From the NCBI GenBank assembly GCA_019634955.1, contig JAHCAK010000009.1, positions 1 to 64,000 on the forward strand: DNA of 64,000 bases. The letters are read 5' to 3'. The position numbers and the translations under genes are program-made. Within the stretch, counting starts at the first letter, position 1, and every line of letters begins with the position of its first letter. The notes under the pieces are model-generated. The model had not been told where the DNA came from, did no database searches, and was given only the letters and a program-made list of their open reading frames with translations. Positions 24,719 through 33,346 of the stretch are shown in pieces. Origin of the DNA: Burkholderiales bacterium. GTDB taxonomy: Bacteria; Pseudomonadota; Gammaproteobacteria; Burkholderiales; Usitatibacteraceae.

Positions 24719-25519
24719 ATGGACGAAACCGCCACTGCCGTGAAGCCCGATGCGGCCTTGTTGCAGCGCAGCGACCAGGGCCCCATCGCCATCCTCACCC
24801 TCAACCGGCCGAGGCAGTTCAACGCGCTTTCCGGCGCACTGCTCGAGAGCCTGCAGGCGGCGCTTGCGGGGCTCTCCCGCGACGAGCGCGTGCGCGCCGT
24901 GATCCTCACCGGCGCGGGGCCCGCGTTCTGTGCCGGGCACGACCTCAAGGAAATGCGGGCCCTGCCCTCGCAGGCCGAGGTCGAGGCGCTTTTCGCCCGC
25001 TGCAGCGCGGTGATGCGGTCGCTGGTCGCGCTCCCCCAGCCCGTCATCGCCGCCGTCAACGGGCTCGCCACCGCGGCCGGATGCCAGCTCGTGGCGCAGG
25101 CCGACCTCGCGGTCGCGAGCCGCGACGCGCGCTTCGCCGTCTCCGGGATCAACCTCGGGCTCTTCTGCTCCACGCCGGCCGTGGCGCTCTCCCGCAACCT
25201 CGGCCGCAAGCGCGCCGCCGAGATGCTCTTCACGGGCGACTTCATCGACGCCGACACGGCCCTCGACTGGGGGCTGGTGAATCGCGTCGAGCCGGCCGAG
25301 CGCGTGATGGAAAGCGCGCTCGACCTCGCCAACAAGCTCGTGGCCAAGCCCCGCGACTCGCTCGCCATGGGCAAGGCGCTCTTCTACCGCCAGCTCGAGG
25401 CCAGCCTTGCCGCCGCCTACGACGACGCCTCGCGCACCATCGCGTGCAACTTCGCCACGCCGTCGGCGAAGGAAGGTGTGGCGGCCTTTCTCGAGAAGCG
25501 CCCGCCGAACTGGGACTGA
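24719..25519 (+). CDS. Enoyl-CoA hydratase/isomerase family protein
   Basis: A 266-residue crotonase-superfamily protein, likely hydrating 2-enoyl-CoA in fatty- or organic-acid beta-oxidation. The oxyanion-hole segments are FCAGHDLKEM (around residue 75) and NGLATAAGCQLVAQADLAVA. The glutamate usual in the first catalytic region of true hydratases (E144 in rat) is not clear here: the loop reads FAVSGINLGLFCSTPAVALS. It may therefore be an ECHDC3-type member without normal hydratase activity. The ATG at 24719 has GGAGG 5 nt upstream; an upstream TTG would place that Shine-Dalgarno sequence inside the coding region. It is single-gene and divergent from the secretion operon. Confidence 0.9.
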   Translation: MDETATAVKPDAALLQRSDQGPIAILTLNRPRQFNALSGALLESLQAALAGLSRDERVRAVILTGAGPAFCAGHDLKEMRALPSQAEVEALFARCSAVMRSLVALPQPVIAAVNGLATAAGCQLVAQADLAVASRDARFAVSGINLGLFCSTPAVALSRNLGRKRAAEMLFTGDFIDADTALDWGLVNRVEPAERVMESALDLANKLVAKPRDSLAMGKALFYRQLEASLAAAYDDASRTIACNFATPSAKEGVAAFLEKRPPNWD

Positions 25520-25548
25520 AAAGGGCTCAGATCCCCTTCATTGCGTAG

Positions 25549-27150
25549 TCACTTCCGCCAGCGGCCGCCACGCCGCCAGTCGCGCACGACCTCGCGCGCG
25601 GCGTTGTGGCCCGGCGCGCCGGTGACGCCGCCGCCCGGGTGGGCGCCGGAGCCGCAGAGGTAGAGGCCGCGCAGCGGCAGGCGGTAGTCGCCGTGACCCA
25701 GCACCGGGCGCGAGCTGAAGAGCTGGTTCAGCGCGAGCTTGCCGTGGAAGATGTCGCCGCCGACGAGGCCGAACTCGCTCTCGAGGTCCGCCGGGGACAG
25801 GATCCGGCGCGCGATCACCGACGAGCGGAAGTTGGGCGCGTGCCGCGTCACCAGGTCGATCACCGCGTCCGCCGCGCGCTCGCGCTCGCCCGCCCACGAC
25901 CGCCCGCCCGGCAGCGCGTAGCGGAAGTGCTGGCAGAAGAGGCTCGCCACGTGCGCCCCCTTCGGCGCGAGCGAGTCGTCGACCGTGCTGGGGATGAGGA
26001 CCTCGACGATGGGCTCGCGCGACCACCCCTCCTCCCGCGCGGTCGCGTGGGCGCGGTCCATGTAGGCGAGCGTGGGCGCGAGGATGATCCCCGAGGAGTG
26101 ATGCGGCGCGGCCGCCTTGCCCGGCAGGCAGGCGAAGTCCGGCAGCTCCGAGATCGCCACGTTCATGCGGAAGGTCGCGCTCTCGCACTGGTAGTTCGCG
26201 AACGCATCCGGCCAATCCTTCCCGCCGGCGAGCTTCGCCACGAGGCGCGGGTTGGCGTTGGCCACGACGCAGCGCGCGGCGACCTCGGTGCCGTCGGAAA
26301 GCGCGAGCCCCGCCGCGCGCCCGCCGCCCTCGAGGATGCGCTCGACCGCGACCCCGGTGCGGATCGCGACCCCGCGGGCCCTCGCCTCCTCCGCCAGCGC
26401 CTGCGTGATGGCGCCCATGCCGCCGATGGCGTGCCCCCACGAGCCCTTCTTCCCGTTCACCTCGCCGAACACGTGGTGCAGCAGCACGTAGGCCGTGCCC
26501 GGCGACCACGGGCTCGCGAAATTGCCGACCACGCTGTCGAAGCCGAAGCACGCCTTGATGGGGTCGGATTCGAACCAGCGCTCCAGCCAGTCGCCCGCGG
26601 CCATCGTGAAGAGGTCCAGCACGTCGCGCTTGGCCTCCATCGGCAGCGCGTTCAGCCGCCGCGCGGATTTCCACGCGCGGAAGACGTCGGCGAGGCTTCC
26701 GCCCACGTTGGGCGGCGTCTCGAGGATCAGGCCGCGCAGCACGTCGGCCACGCGCTCGAGGCGGTCGTAGTACGCCGGAAGCCTTTCGGCATCGGCAACG
26801 GAGAACTTCGCGATCTCGCGCTGCGTGGCCTCGAGCCCGCCGCCCACCTTGAGGAAGCCGCCGTCGGCCGTGGGCAGGAAGTTCGAGAAGGGCCGCTCGA
26901 CGATGCGAAGCCCGCGCTCCTCGAGGCGCAGGTCGCGGATCACCTTCGGGTTGAGCAGGCTCACCGTGTAGCTCGCCGCGGAGTTGCGGAACCCCGGGTG
27001 GAACTCCTCCGTCACGGCGGCGCCGCCCACCACGTCGCGGCGCTCGAACACGCCGACCCTCAAGCCCGCCTGCGCGAGGTAGCAGGCGCACACGAGCCCG
27101 TTGTGGCCCGCGCCGATGATCGCGGCGTCGTACGCGTCGCGCGCGGCCAC
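25549..27150 (-). CDS. Phytoene-desaturase-like FAD oxidoreductase (PYROXD2 type)
   Basis: A 533-residue flavoprotein of the CrtI/carotenoid-isomerase-like amine oxidase superfamily. The Rossmann motif YDAAIIGAGHNGLVCACYLA is at the N-terminus, with VFERRDVVGGAAVTEEFHPG as the ADP-ribose-binding extension, and the C-terminal FAD motif is LYLCGSGAHPGGGVTGAPGH. Length and these motifs match the PYROXD2 group of unknown substrate; no carotenoid genes are near. I chose the GTG at 27150 because GAGG (27160-27157) is 6 nt upstream. GTG at 27156 and ATG at 27201 are alternatives, the latter overlapping the hydrolase by 44 nt. Co-transcribed with the upstream hydrolase. Confidence 0.88.
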   Translation of the reverse strand: MAARDAYDAAIIGAGHNGLVCACYLAQAGLRVGVFERRDVVGGAAVTEEFHPGFRNSAASYTVSLLNPKVIRDLRLEERGLRIVERPFSNFLPTADGGFLKVGGGLEATQREIAKFSVADAERLPAYYDRLERVADVLRGLILETPPNVGGSLADVFRAWKSARRLNALPMEAKRDVLDLFTMAAGDWLERWFESDPIKACFGFDSVVGNFASPWSPGTAYVLLHHVFGEVNGKKGSWGHAIGGMGAITQALAEEARARGVAIRTGVAVERILEGGGRAAGLALSDGTEVAARCVVANANPRLVAKLAGGKDWPDAFANYQCESATFRMNVAISELPDFACLPGKAAAPHHSSGIILAPTLAYMDRAHATAREEGWSREPIVEVLIPSTVDDSLAPKGAHVASLFCQHFRYALPGGRSWAGERERAADAVIDLVTRHAPNFRSSVIARRILSPADLESEFGLVGGDIFHGKLALNQLFSSRPVLGHGDYRLPLRGLYLCGSGAHPGGGVTGAPGHNAAREVVRDWRRGGRWRK

Positions 27151-27157
27151 CGTCACC

Positions 27158-27994
27158 TCACGCGTCGAGGAAGGCGCGGACGGCCGCGACCTGCGCGGCA
27201 TCCATGAGCATCGGCGCGTGCCCGGCGCCGGCGACCACCAGGCTGTCCGTCCCGGGGCGCCGCAGCATCTCGGCGTGGATCTCCGGCGTGAGGAGGTCGG
27301 AGTGCTCCCCGCGGATCACGAGGACCGGGCCACGCACCGCATGCCAGAACGGGCGCAGGTCCAGGTCGGCGAGCGGCCCGGCCTGGAAGGGCGCGGCGAT
27401 CCCGGGGTCGTAGCGGAAGCGCCACCGCCCCGCCTCGTCGCGGCGCGCCACGTGGATGGCGAGGTGCCCCCACTGGGCGGCGGTGAGGTTGCCGAACGGG
27501 CTCACCATGCGCATCGCCGCCTCCAGCGCCTCGAGCGTGTCGAACGAGACCTCGCGCCCCACGTAGGTGGCGATGCGCTCCAGCGCCGCCTTCGGCACCA
27601 CGCAGCCCACGTCGTTCAGCACGAGCCGGCCCACGACGGTGCGCGGCTGCGCGGCGAGGATCATGCCGAGGATGCCGCCCATGGAAGTGCCCACCCAGTC
27701 GACGGACTCCGCGCCGAGAGCCGCGAGCATGGCCGCGAGGTCCGCGCAATACTGCGGATAGCCGTAGTCGGCCTTGTCGGCCAGCCAGTCGCTGCGGCCG
27801 CGCCCGGCGATGTCGGGGCAGACGACGCGGTAGCCGTCCGCGAGGCGCTCGGCGAGGTAGTCGAAGTCGCGCCCGCAGCGCGTGAGGCCGTGCACGCACA
27901 CCAGCACGCGCGGGTTCTCCCGGTCACCCCACTCCACCCAACGCATGCGGTGGAAGCCGCGGGGGCCGAGGCACTTCACCGATCCTTCACGCAT
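27158..27994 (-). CDS. Alpha/beta hydrolase
   Basis: A 278-residue alpha/beta-hydrolase-fold enzyme. The oxyanion region is VLVCVHGLTRCGRDFDYLAE, the nucleophile elbow is WVGTSMGGILGMI (serine near residue 104), the acid is in VLVIRGEHSDLLTP and the catalytic histidine is in GAGHAPMLM near the C-terminus. It resembles esterase/lactonase members (MhpC/pimeloyl-ester-like). The substrate is not predictable. Its stop lies 7 nt before the chosen start of the FAD oxidoreductase, so they form a two-gene unit downstream of the inverted-repeat element at 28023-28183. Confidence 0.9.
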   Translation of the reverse strand: MREGSVKCLGPRGFHRMRWVEWGDRENPRVLVCVHGLTRCGRDFDYLAERLADGYRVVCPDIAGRGRSDWLADKADYGYPQYCADLAAMLAALGAESVDWVGTSMGGILGMILAAQPRTVVGRLVLNDVGCVVPKAALERIATYVGREVSFDTLEALEAAMRMVSPFGNLTAAQWGHLAIHVARRDEAGRWRFRYDPGIAAPFQAGPLADLDLRPFWHAVRGPVLVIRGEHSDLLTPEIHAEMLRRPGTDSLVVAGAGHAPMLMDAAQVAAVRAFLDA

Positions 27995-28022
27995 GATGAG
28001 TCACGCGAGCGAAAGTGCATGG

Positions 28023-28183
28023 AAACGCCGATGGACGCCGATGCCCCGCCGATATCCGCAGATGATCCGGGCATGGTGCTTCGAGAAGCGTGGCATTCAT
28101 GATCCGCAAGGAAAGTCCTCGGGAAACCTCATACAGGAATCTATCGGCGGCAATCGGCGGGGCATCGGCGTCCATCGGCGTTT
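28023..28183. repeat. Large inverted-repeat element A (31-bp perfect arms)
   Basis: Left arm 28023-28053 and right arm 28153-28183 are exact reverse complements over 31 nt, separated by 99 nt. The arm is built of 10-nt units of the type ACGCCGATGG / ACGCCGATGC / CCCGCCGATA. The spacer contains a small hairpin, GCTTCGAGAAGC (28078-28089). The element fills nearly all of the 205-bp gap between the second acyl-CoA ligase stop and the hydrolase start. It has no coding content and belongs to the same style as elements at 38119, 39747 and 55409. Confidence 0.85.
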
Positions 28184-28199
28184 TCACACTCCACCAGCA

Positions 28200-29834
28200 T
28201 CACTCGATGGCGCTGCGCGACTTCGCGCGGTCGCGCAGGACGAACTTCTGGATCTTTCCCGTCGAGGTCTTCGGCAGCGGCCCGAAGACGACCGCCTTCG
28301 GCACCTTGAACCGCGCCATGCGCGAGCGGCAGAAGTCGAGGATCTCGCTCTCGGAAGCGGTGACGCCCTCCTTCAGCTCGATGAACGCGCAGGGCGTCTC
28401 GCCCCACTTCGGGTCGGGCTGGGCCACCACGGCCGCGAGCATCACGGCCGGGTGGCCGTAGAGGACATCCTCCACTTCCTGCGAGGAGATGTTCTCGCCG
28501 CCGGAGATGATCACGTCCTTGGAGCGGTCCTTGATCTTCGCGTAGCCGTCGGGCTGCATCACCGCGAGGTCGCCCGAGTGGAACCAGCCGCCGCGGAAGG
28601 CCTCCTCGGTCGCCTTCGGGTTCTTGAGGTAGCCCTTCATCGTGATGTTGCCGCGGAACATGATCTCGCCCATCGTCTCGCCGTCCCACGGCACGGGCTG
28701 CATCGTGAGCGGGTCCAGCACCGTCATGCCCTCCTCCAGCAGGTAGGCCACGCCCTGGCGGCCGTTCCTCTTCACCTGCTCCTCGAGGGTGAGCTCCGAC
28801 CACTCGGGGTGCTTCGCGCACACCGCCGCCGGGCCGTAGGTCTCGGTGAGGCCGTAGACGTGGGTGATGTCGAAGCCGATCCGGCCCATGCCCTCGATCA
28901 CGGCCGCGGGCGGGGGTGCGGCCGCCACGAGGCAGTGCACCTCGTGGTCGATGCCGCGGCGCCACTCGGCCGGCGCGTTGAGGAGCATCGAGTGCACGAT
29001 GGGCGCGCCGCAGTAGTGCGTGACCTTGTGCTCGGCGATGAGCGCGAGGATGAGCTTCGGATCCACCCTGCGCAGGCAGACGTTCGTGCCGGCGGCGGCG
29101 GCCATCGTCCAGTTGAAGCACCAGCCGTTGCAGTGGAACATCGGCAGCGTCCACAGGTACACGGCATGTTTGGGCATTGCCCAATCCAGGAGGTTGTTGA
29201 TCGCGTTCAGGTACGCGCCCCGGTAGTGGTAGACCACGCCCTTCGGGTTGCCCGTCGTGCCGGAGGTGTAGTTGAGCGCGATCGCGTCCCACTCGTCCGG
29301 CGGGAAGGTCCATTCGAAGGCCTCGTCGCCCTCCGCGAGGAAGGCCTCGTACTCCTTCTCGCCCAGAAACTCCCCGCCCTCGTGCAGCAGGTCGTCCACG
29401 TCGATCACGAGCGGCTTCGATTTCACGCGCGCGAGCGCCTGGGCGACCGTCCCCGAGAACTCGCGGTCGGTGAAGAGCGCCTTCGCCTCGCCATGGTCGA
29501 GCATGAACGCGATGGCGTCCGCGTCGAGCCGCGTGTTCAGGGTGTTCAGCACCGCGCCGATCATGGCCGGGCCGAAGTGCAGTTCCACCATCGCCGGGAC
29601 GTTGGGCAGCATCGCCGCCACCGTGTCGCCGCGCCCCACGCCGCGGCGCGCGAGCGCGCTCGCGAGCCGGCGGGACCGCGCGTAGACCTCCCGCCAGGTG
29701 CGCCGCAGGCCGCCGTGGATGACCGCCACGCGGTCCGGGTAGACGCCGGCCGCCTTCGCCAGGAACGAGACGGGCGTGAGCGGCGTGTAGTTGGCCTCGT
29801 TGCGGTCGAGGCCGGCGGCGTAGGGGCTCGTCAT
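28200..29834 (-). CDS. Acyl-CoA synthetase (AMP-forming)
   Basis: A 544-residue AMP-dependent acyl-CoA ligase, similar over its length to the ligase at 4372-5997. Motifs seen are ALNYTSGTTGNPKGVVYHYR (adenylate loop), VYGLTETYGPAAVC, WFHSGDLAVMQPDGY, DRSKDVIISGGENISS and the catalytic lysine in PKTSTGKIQKFVLRDRAK. GAGGAG lies 7-12 nt before the ATG. It follows folD by 24 nt in the same direction, so it may be read from the pabB promoter. Role: activation of medium- or long-chain fatty acids or related acids for beta-oxidation; the substrate is not resolved. Confidence 0.93.
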   Translation of the reverse strand: MTSPYAAGLDRNEANYTPLTPVSFLAKAAGVYPDRVAVIHGGLRRTWREVYARSRRLASALARRGVGRGDTVAAMLPNVPAMVELHFGPAMIGAVLNTLNTRLDADAIAFMLDHGEAKALFTDREFSGTVAQALARVKSKPLVIDVDDLLHEGGEFLGEKEYEAFLAEGDEAFEWTFPPDEWDAIALNYTSGTTGNPKGVVYHYRGAYLNAINNLLDWAMPKHAVYLWTLPMFHCNGWCFNWTMAAAAGTNVCLRRVDPKLILALIAEHKVTHYCGAPIVHSMLLNAPAEWRRGIDHEVHCLVAAAPPPAAVIEGMGRIGFDITHVYGLTETYGPAAVCAKHPEWSELTLEEQVKRNGRQGVAYLLEEGMTVLDPLTMQPVPWDGETMGEIMFRGNITMKGYLKNPKATEEAFRGGWFHSGDLAVMQPDGYAKIKDRSKDVIISGGENISSQEVEDVLYGHPAVMLAAVVAQPDPKWGETPCAFIELKEGVTASESEILDFCRSRMARFKVPKAVVFGPLPKTSTGKIQKFVLRDRAKSRSAIE

Positions 29835-29858
29835 CGTCTTCTCCTCGGGCGGCGTGTG

Positions 29859-30740
29859 TCAGGCGATGCGGGTGGGCATGGGTGCGGCGATCCCGGCGGC
29901 CTTCTCCGCGCCGCGCACGGTGTTGGCCACGAGCATGGCGATGGTCATCGGCCCCACCCCGCCGGGCACCGGCGTGATGCGCGAGGCGACCCTCGCCACG
30001 GCAGCGTGGTCGACGTCGCCGCAGAGCTTCCCGTCGGCGTCGCGGTTGATGCCCACGTCGACCACGATCGCGCCGGCCTTCACCATGCCCGCGCCGATCA
30101 TGCGCGCGCGCCCGACCGCGGCCACGAGAAGGTCGGCCTGGCGCGTGACCGCCGCGAGGTCGCGCGTCTTCGAATGGCACACCGTGACGGTGGCGCCCGC
30201 GTTCACGAGCATGAGCGCCATGGGCTTGCCCACGATCGTGGAGCGGCCCACGACCACGGCGTGCATCCCCTCGACGGCGATGCCCTCGTGCTCCAGCATC
30301 TTCATCACGCCCCACGGCGTGCACGGGTAGAACGCGGGGTCGCCCACGACGAGCGCACCCACGTTCTGGTAGTGGAAGCCGTCCACGTCCTTGGCCGGGT
30401 CGATGGCCTCGATGACCGCGCGCGCGTCGAGCGGCTTCGGCAGCGGCAGCTGCACGAGGATGCCGTGCACGGTCGGGTCGGCGTTCAGCTCGCGCAGGAA
30501 GCCCAGGAGCCGCTCCTGCGGGGTGTCGGCCGGCATCGCGTGCACCCAGGAATTCACGCCCGCCTTCTCGCAGGCGAGCGCCTTGTTGCGCACGTAGACG
30601 CGGCTCGCGGGGTCCTCGCCGACGATGACGACGGCGAGGCCGGGCACGGTGCCCGCGTCCCGCAGGCGCGCGGCGCGGATGGCGTTCTCGGCGGCCACGC
30701 CGGCCGCGATGGCCTTGCCGTCGATGATCCTTGCGTTCAT
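29859..30740 (-). CDS. folD: Methylene-THF dehydrogenase / methenyl-THF cyclohydrolase
   Basis: FolD interconverts 5,10-methylene- and 10-formyl-tetrahydrofolate (NADP-dependent dehydrogenase plus cyclohydrolase). The 293-residue protein has the catalytic [13 protein letters not shown] lysine, the [10 protein letters not shown] motif, the NADP loop [14 protein letters not shown] and the closing [18 protein letters not shown]. Its ATG overlaps the stop of the PabB/cyclo-ligase fusion (ATGA at 30740-30737), so the two are translationally coupled and together supply and interconvert one-carbon folates. Confidence 0.97.
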   Translation of the reverse strand: MNARIIDGKAIAAGVAAENAIRAARLRDAGTVPGLAVVIVGEDPASRVYVRNKALACEKAGVNSWVHAMPADTPQERLLGFLRELNADPTVHGILVQLPLPKPLDARAVIEAIDPAKDVDGFHYQNVGALVVGDPAFYPCTPWGVMKMLEHEGIAVEGMHAVVVGRSTIVGKPMALMLVNAGATVTVCHSKTRDLAAVTRQADLLVAAVGRARMIGAGMVKAGAIVVDVGINRDADGKLCGDVDHAAVARVASRITPVPGGVGPMTIAMLVANTVRGAEKAAGIAAPMPTRIA

Positions 30741-32710
30741 GGGGAGGCTTTCGTCCTGTGGAATCGTTTCTCGGTGAGGAGCGCGTCGACGGGCACGTCG
30801 TGCGCCTCGCTGGGCACGGCCGCGCGCACCAGCGCCTCCGGCAGCGCGACCACGGCAAAAGTGCGCGTCCCGGCGCCGGCGAGCAGCCGGTCGAAGTAGC
30901 CCGCGCCGTAGCCCAGGCGCACGCCGCCCTCGCTGCAAGATAGCGCAGGCACGAGGGCGAAGTCGACCTGCGAGAGGGGCACCTGCGGGCACCGGGCCGG
31001 GTCCGGCTCCTCGATGCCCCAGACGCCCGGCTGGAGGTCGGTGCCGAGGTTCGCGACGGCGTGCAGCGCGAGCGACCGCGGCTCGCGCACCACGCGCGGC
31101 AGCACAAGGACCTTGCCGTCGGCCAGCACCGCCTCGGCGAAGGCGCGCGTGTCCCACTCGGTGCCGAAGCTCAGGGTGGCGAGCACCGTGCGGGCGCGCC
31201 GGTACTCGACGAGCTGGCGCAGGCGCGCCGTGATCGCGGCGGAGAACCCGGCGCTGCCACCGGAGAAGAGCGCGTCGCGCGCGGCCAGCAGCTCGCGGCG
31301 CATCGCCGTCTTGGCCGGGTGCGGCGCCCCGCCGGAGGAAAAGCGCGCCAGCGCCCGGCGGATGGCGGCGATCTTCACCTCCGTCTCCTCGAACTCGCCC
31401 TCGGGCGAGGAGTCGGCGACGATGCCGCCGCCGGCGTAGAAGCGAAGCTCCCCCTGCGCCGCGAGCGTGGTGCGGATCGGGATGCTCATGTCCAGGCGCC
31501 CGGCGGGCGTCGCGTAGCCGATGGCGCCGCAGTAGACCTCGCGGCGGTGCGGCTCCAGCTCGTCGATGATCTCCATGGCGCGGCGCTTGGGCGCGCCGGT
31601 GATGGAGCCGCCCGGGAAGCAGGCCTCGAGCAGGTCGAGCGCGTCGCGGCCCGGGGCGAGCCGGCCCGTCACCGTGCTCACGAGGTGGTGCACGGTGGCG
31701 AAGCTCTCCAGCTCGCAGATCTTCGGCACGGCGACGCTGCCCGGCTCGCAGACGCGGCCGAAGTCGTTGCGCAGCAGGTCCACGATCATCACGTTCTCGG
31801 CGCGATCCTTGGCGGAGGCGGCGAGCTCCGCGCGCGCGCGCGCGTCCTCGGCCGGGTCGGCACGGCGCCGGCGCGTCCCCTTGATGGGCTGCGTCGCGGC
31901 CTCCCCCGCCTCGACCGTCACCAGCCGCTCGGGGGAGCTCGAGAGCACCGCGCCGAACGGGTATTCGAGGAAGGCGCCCATCGGCGCGGGGTTGGTATCG
32001 TGCAGGTGCCGGTAGAACTCCCAGGCATCGCCGCGGTAGGCCAGCCGGAACTCGCGCGTGAGGTTCACCTGGTAGGTGTCGCCTTCCCGGATGTAGCCGA
32101 GGATGCGCCCGGCCCGCGGCAGGTAGGCGTCGCGCTCGAGGCTGGAGGCGATCTCGCCCGTGACCCGGAACGGCTCCCGCGCCGGCGGCTCGCCCGCGAG
32201 GAGGCGGCCGCGGATCGCCTCGGCCTCGGCGTCCGGCAGCGAGTCGAGGGAAGTGAGGGCCGCGCGCTTCTCGGCATGATCGATCACGACCGTCCAGCCG
32301 TATAGGCCCACGGCCGCCTCGGGCACGAAGGGCTGCGTGCCCGGCTTGGCCTCCGGCAGCCGCGCCGCGGCGCGGCCGAGCTCGTAGCCGTAGTAGCCCA
32401 GCGCGCCGCCAGAGACCGGCCAGCCGGGGTCGCCGACATGCGTGCCGGCGAGAAGCGCCCGGGTGCCCGCGAAGGCGTCCTCCACGGCCTGGGCGGCGGC
32501 ACCCTCCCGCAGGATCTCGCAGCGCCCGTCGCGGCACACGAGGCTCGCGACGGGGCCGGCGGCGAGGATGTCGTAGCGCCCCCCGGTGCGGCGGCGGTCG
32601 CCGCTGTCGAGGAACACGGCCCAGCCCAGCGGGCGCAGGCGCTCGAACCAGGCGTGGCGCTCGGCGCACCCGGTGGAAGCGTCGTAGGGAAGGTCGAGCG
32701 TGCGCGCCAT
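30737..32710 (-). CDS. Fusion: aminodeoxychorismate synthase PabB + 5-formyl-THF cyclo-ligase
   Basis: A 657-residue fusion. Residues 1-458 are a chorismate-utilising Pab[12 protein letters not shown] carries the lysine (277) that distinguishes PabB from TrpE (alanine there), followed by [20 protein letters not shown] and [20 protein letters not shown]. It makes 4-amino-4-deoxychorismate using ammonia from a PabA partner, not in the window. Residues 463-657 are a 5-formyltetrahydrofolate cyclo-ligase, with [32 protein letters not shown] and [15 protein letters not shown]; it recycles 5-formyl-THF to methenyl-THF. No stop or frameshift lies between them. The gene overlaps folD. The -10 box TAGAAT sits 7 nt before the ATG, suggesting a leaderless mRNA. 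Confidence 0.92.
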   Translation of the reverse strand: MARTLDLPYDASTGCAERHAWFERLRPLGWAVFLDSGDRRRTGGRYDILAAGPVASLVCRDGRCEILREGAAAQAVEDAFAGTRALLAGTHVGDPGWPVSGGALGYYGYELGRAAARLPEAKPGTQPFVPEAAVGLYGWTVVIDHAEKRAALTSLDSLPDAEAEAIRGRLLAGEPPAREPFRVTGEIASSLERDAYLPRAGRILGYIREGDTYQVNLTREFRLAYRGDAWEFYRHLHDTNPAPMGAFLEYPFGAVLSSSPERLVTVEAGEAATQPIKGTRRRRADPAEDARARAELAASAKDRAENVMIVDLLRNDFGRVCEPGSVAVPKICELESFATVHHLVSTVTGRLAPGRDALDLLEACFPGGSITGAPKRRAMEIIDELEPHRREVYCGAIGYATPAGRLDMSIPIRTTLAAQGELRFYAGGGIVADSSPEGEFEETEVKIAAIRRALARFSSGGAPHPAKTAMRRELLAARDALFSGGSAGFSAAITARLRQLVEYRRARTVLATLSFGTEWDTRAFAEAVLADGKVLVLPRVVREPRSLALHAVANLGTDLQPGVWGIEEPDPARCPQVPLSQVDFALVPALSCSEGGVRLGYGAGYFDRLLAGAGTRTFAVVALPEALVRAAVPSEAHDVPVDALLTEKRFHRTKASP

Positions 32711-32716
32711 GGCGCC

Positions 32717-32722
32717 ATTCTA
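32717..32722 (-). promoter_or_regulatory. Predicted -10 box of the pabB-folD operon
   Basis: TAGAAT on the minus strand ends 6 nt before the pabB-fusion ATG (32710), so the start point would coincide with the A of ATG. No Shine-Dalgarno sequence can exist in that case. The -35 region is GC-only and weak. Confidence 0.4.
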
Positions 32723-32730
32723 GCCGCCCG

Positions 32731-32760
32731 CCGGCGCCGGCCCGCGCCGGGTGGTATCCT
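32731..32760 (+). promoter_or_regulatory. Predicted promoter of the DUF3617 gene with GC inverted repeat
   Basis: TATCCT (32755-32760) is a candidate -10 on the plus strand. Directly upstream is the inverted repeat CCGGCGC-CGGCCC-GCGCCGG (32731-32750), which occupies the spacer/-35 region and could be an operator or a DNA-structure element shared with the divergent pabB promoter. Confidence 0.35.
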
Positions 32761-32794
32761 GCGCGGCACTTTCCACGCCACGCAGGGGATTCCC

Positions 32795-33256
32795 ATGAAA
32801 GCCGCCGCCGCGCTCGCCGCCGCCCTCGCCGTCACCGCCACTGCCGCCGTCGCCCAGAACGACATGAAGGCCTTCGCCTCGCGCATCAAGCCGGGGTTGT
32901 ACGAATACAAGATGGAGATGGACATGGGCGCCATTCCCGGCGCGCCCAAGGGGATGGGCAAGCAGACGATGACGGTGCAGCACTGCCTCACCGCCAAGGA
33001 CATCGAGGACGGCCAGCTCGGCCGCAAGGACCCCAACAGCAAGGTCGACTGCAAGATCACCGACATGAAGGTGTCGGGGAACACCGCCAACTACAAGTTC
33101 GCCTGCAAGGGCGACATGCAGATGACCTCCGACAACACCGTCACTTTCGTGCCGGACGGCTACCGGATGGTGTCGAAGATGTCGATGAACGCGGGCGGGC
33201 AGGCGATGAACATGACGCACAACAGCCAGGCGAAGTACCTGGGGGCCTGCAAGTAG
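32795..33256 (+). CDS. DUF3617 family periplasmic protein
   Basis: A 153-residue exported protein of unknown function. The signal peptide is about 1-21 ([14 protein letters not shown]). The mature part has the DUF3617 pattern [15 protein letters not shown], four cysteines that could form two disulphides (in HCLT, VDCKI, FACKG and GACK), a [13 protein letters not shown] strand and the end [10 protein letters not shown]. It is predicted to be a small beta-sandwich in the periplasm. The ATG follows AGGGGATTCCC. It is monocistronic, divergent from pabB, and followed by hairpin element E. Confidence 0.88.
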   Translation: MKAAAALAAALAVTATAAVAQNDMKAFASRIKPGLYEYKMEMDMGAIPGAPKGMGKQTMTVQHCLTAKDIEDGQLGRKDPNSKVDCKITDMKVSGNTANYKFACKGDMQMTSDNTVTFVPDGYRMVSKMSMNAGGQAMNMTHNSQAKYLGACK

Positions 33257-33274
33257 TTCCCGTGCCCGCCAGGC

Positions 33275-33346
33275 GGGCGGTGAAAAGGAACCAGGCCCCT
33301 TTTCCGGACTCCGCCGAAAAAGGGGCCTGTTTCCTTTTCACCGCCC
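33275..33346. repeat. Long hairpin element E (33-bp arms, 6-nt loop)
   Basis: Arms 33275-33307 and 33314-33346 pair over 33 nt with two mismatches around a 6-nt loop. The arm core GTGAAAAGGAA / CAGGCCCCTTTT is AT/GC-patchy, unlike the surrounding DNA. The right arm runs into the 3' end of the Mug-like gene and supplies its TGA stop codon (33340-33338). It may act as a bidirectional terminator between these convergent genes, though no T-run follows. Confidence 0.85.

Noticed and set aside
19245-24743. A 1832-codon plus-strand open frame opposite the secretion operon
   Set aside because: Same antisense effect; the opposite strand has signal peptides, Shine-Dalgarno sites and recognised domains.
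25516-25541. Small imperfect hairpin TGAAAAGGG...CCCCTTCA after the enoyl-CoA hydratase
   Set aside because: Short stem with mismatches and no T-tract; it resembles the style of element E but is too weak to call a terminator or a repeat copy.
30737-32710. Anthranilate synthase TrpE for the chorismate-binding half
   Set aside because: The PIKGT lysine is the PabB hallmark (TrpE has PIAGT), and the folate genes around it fit PabB.
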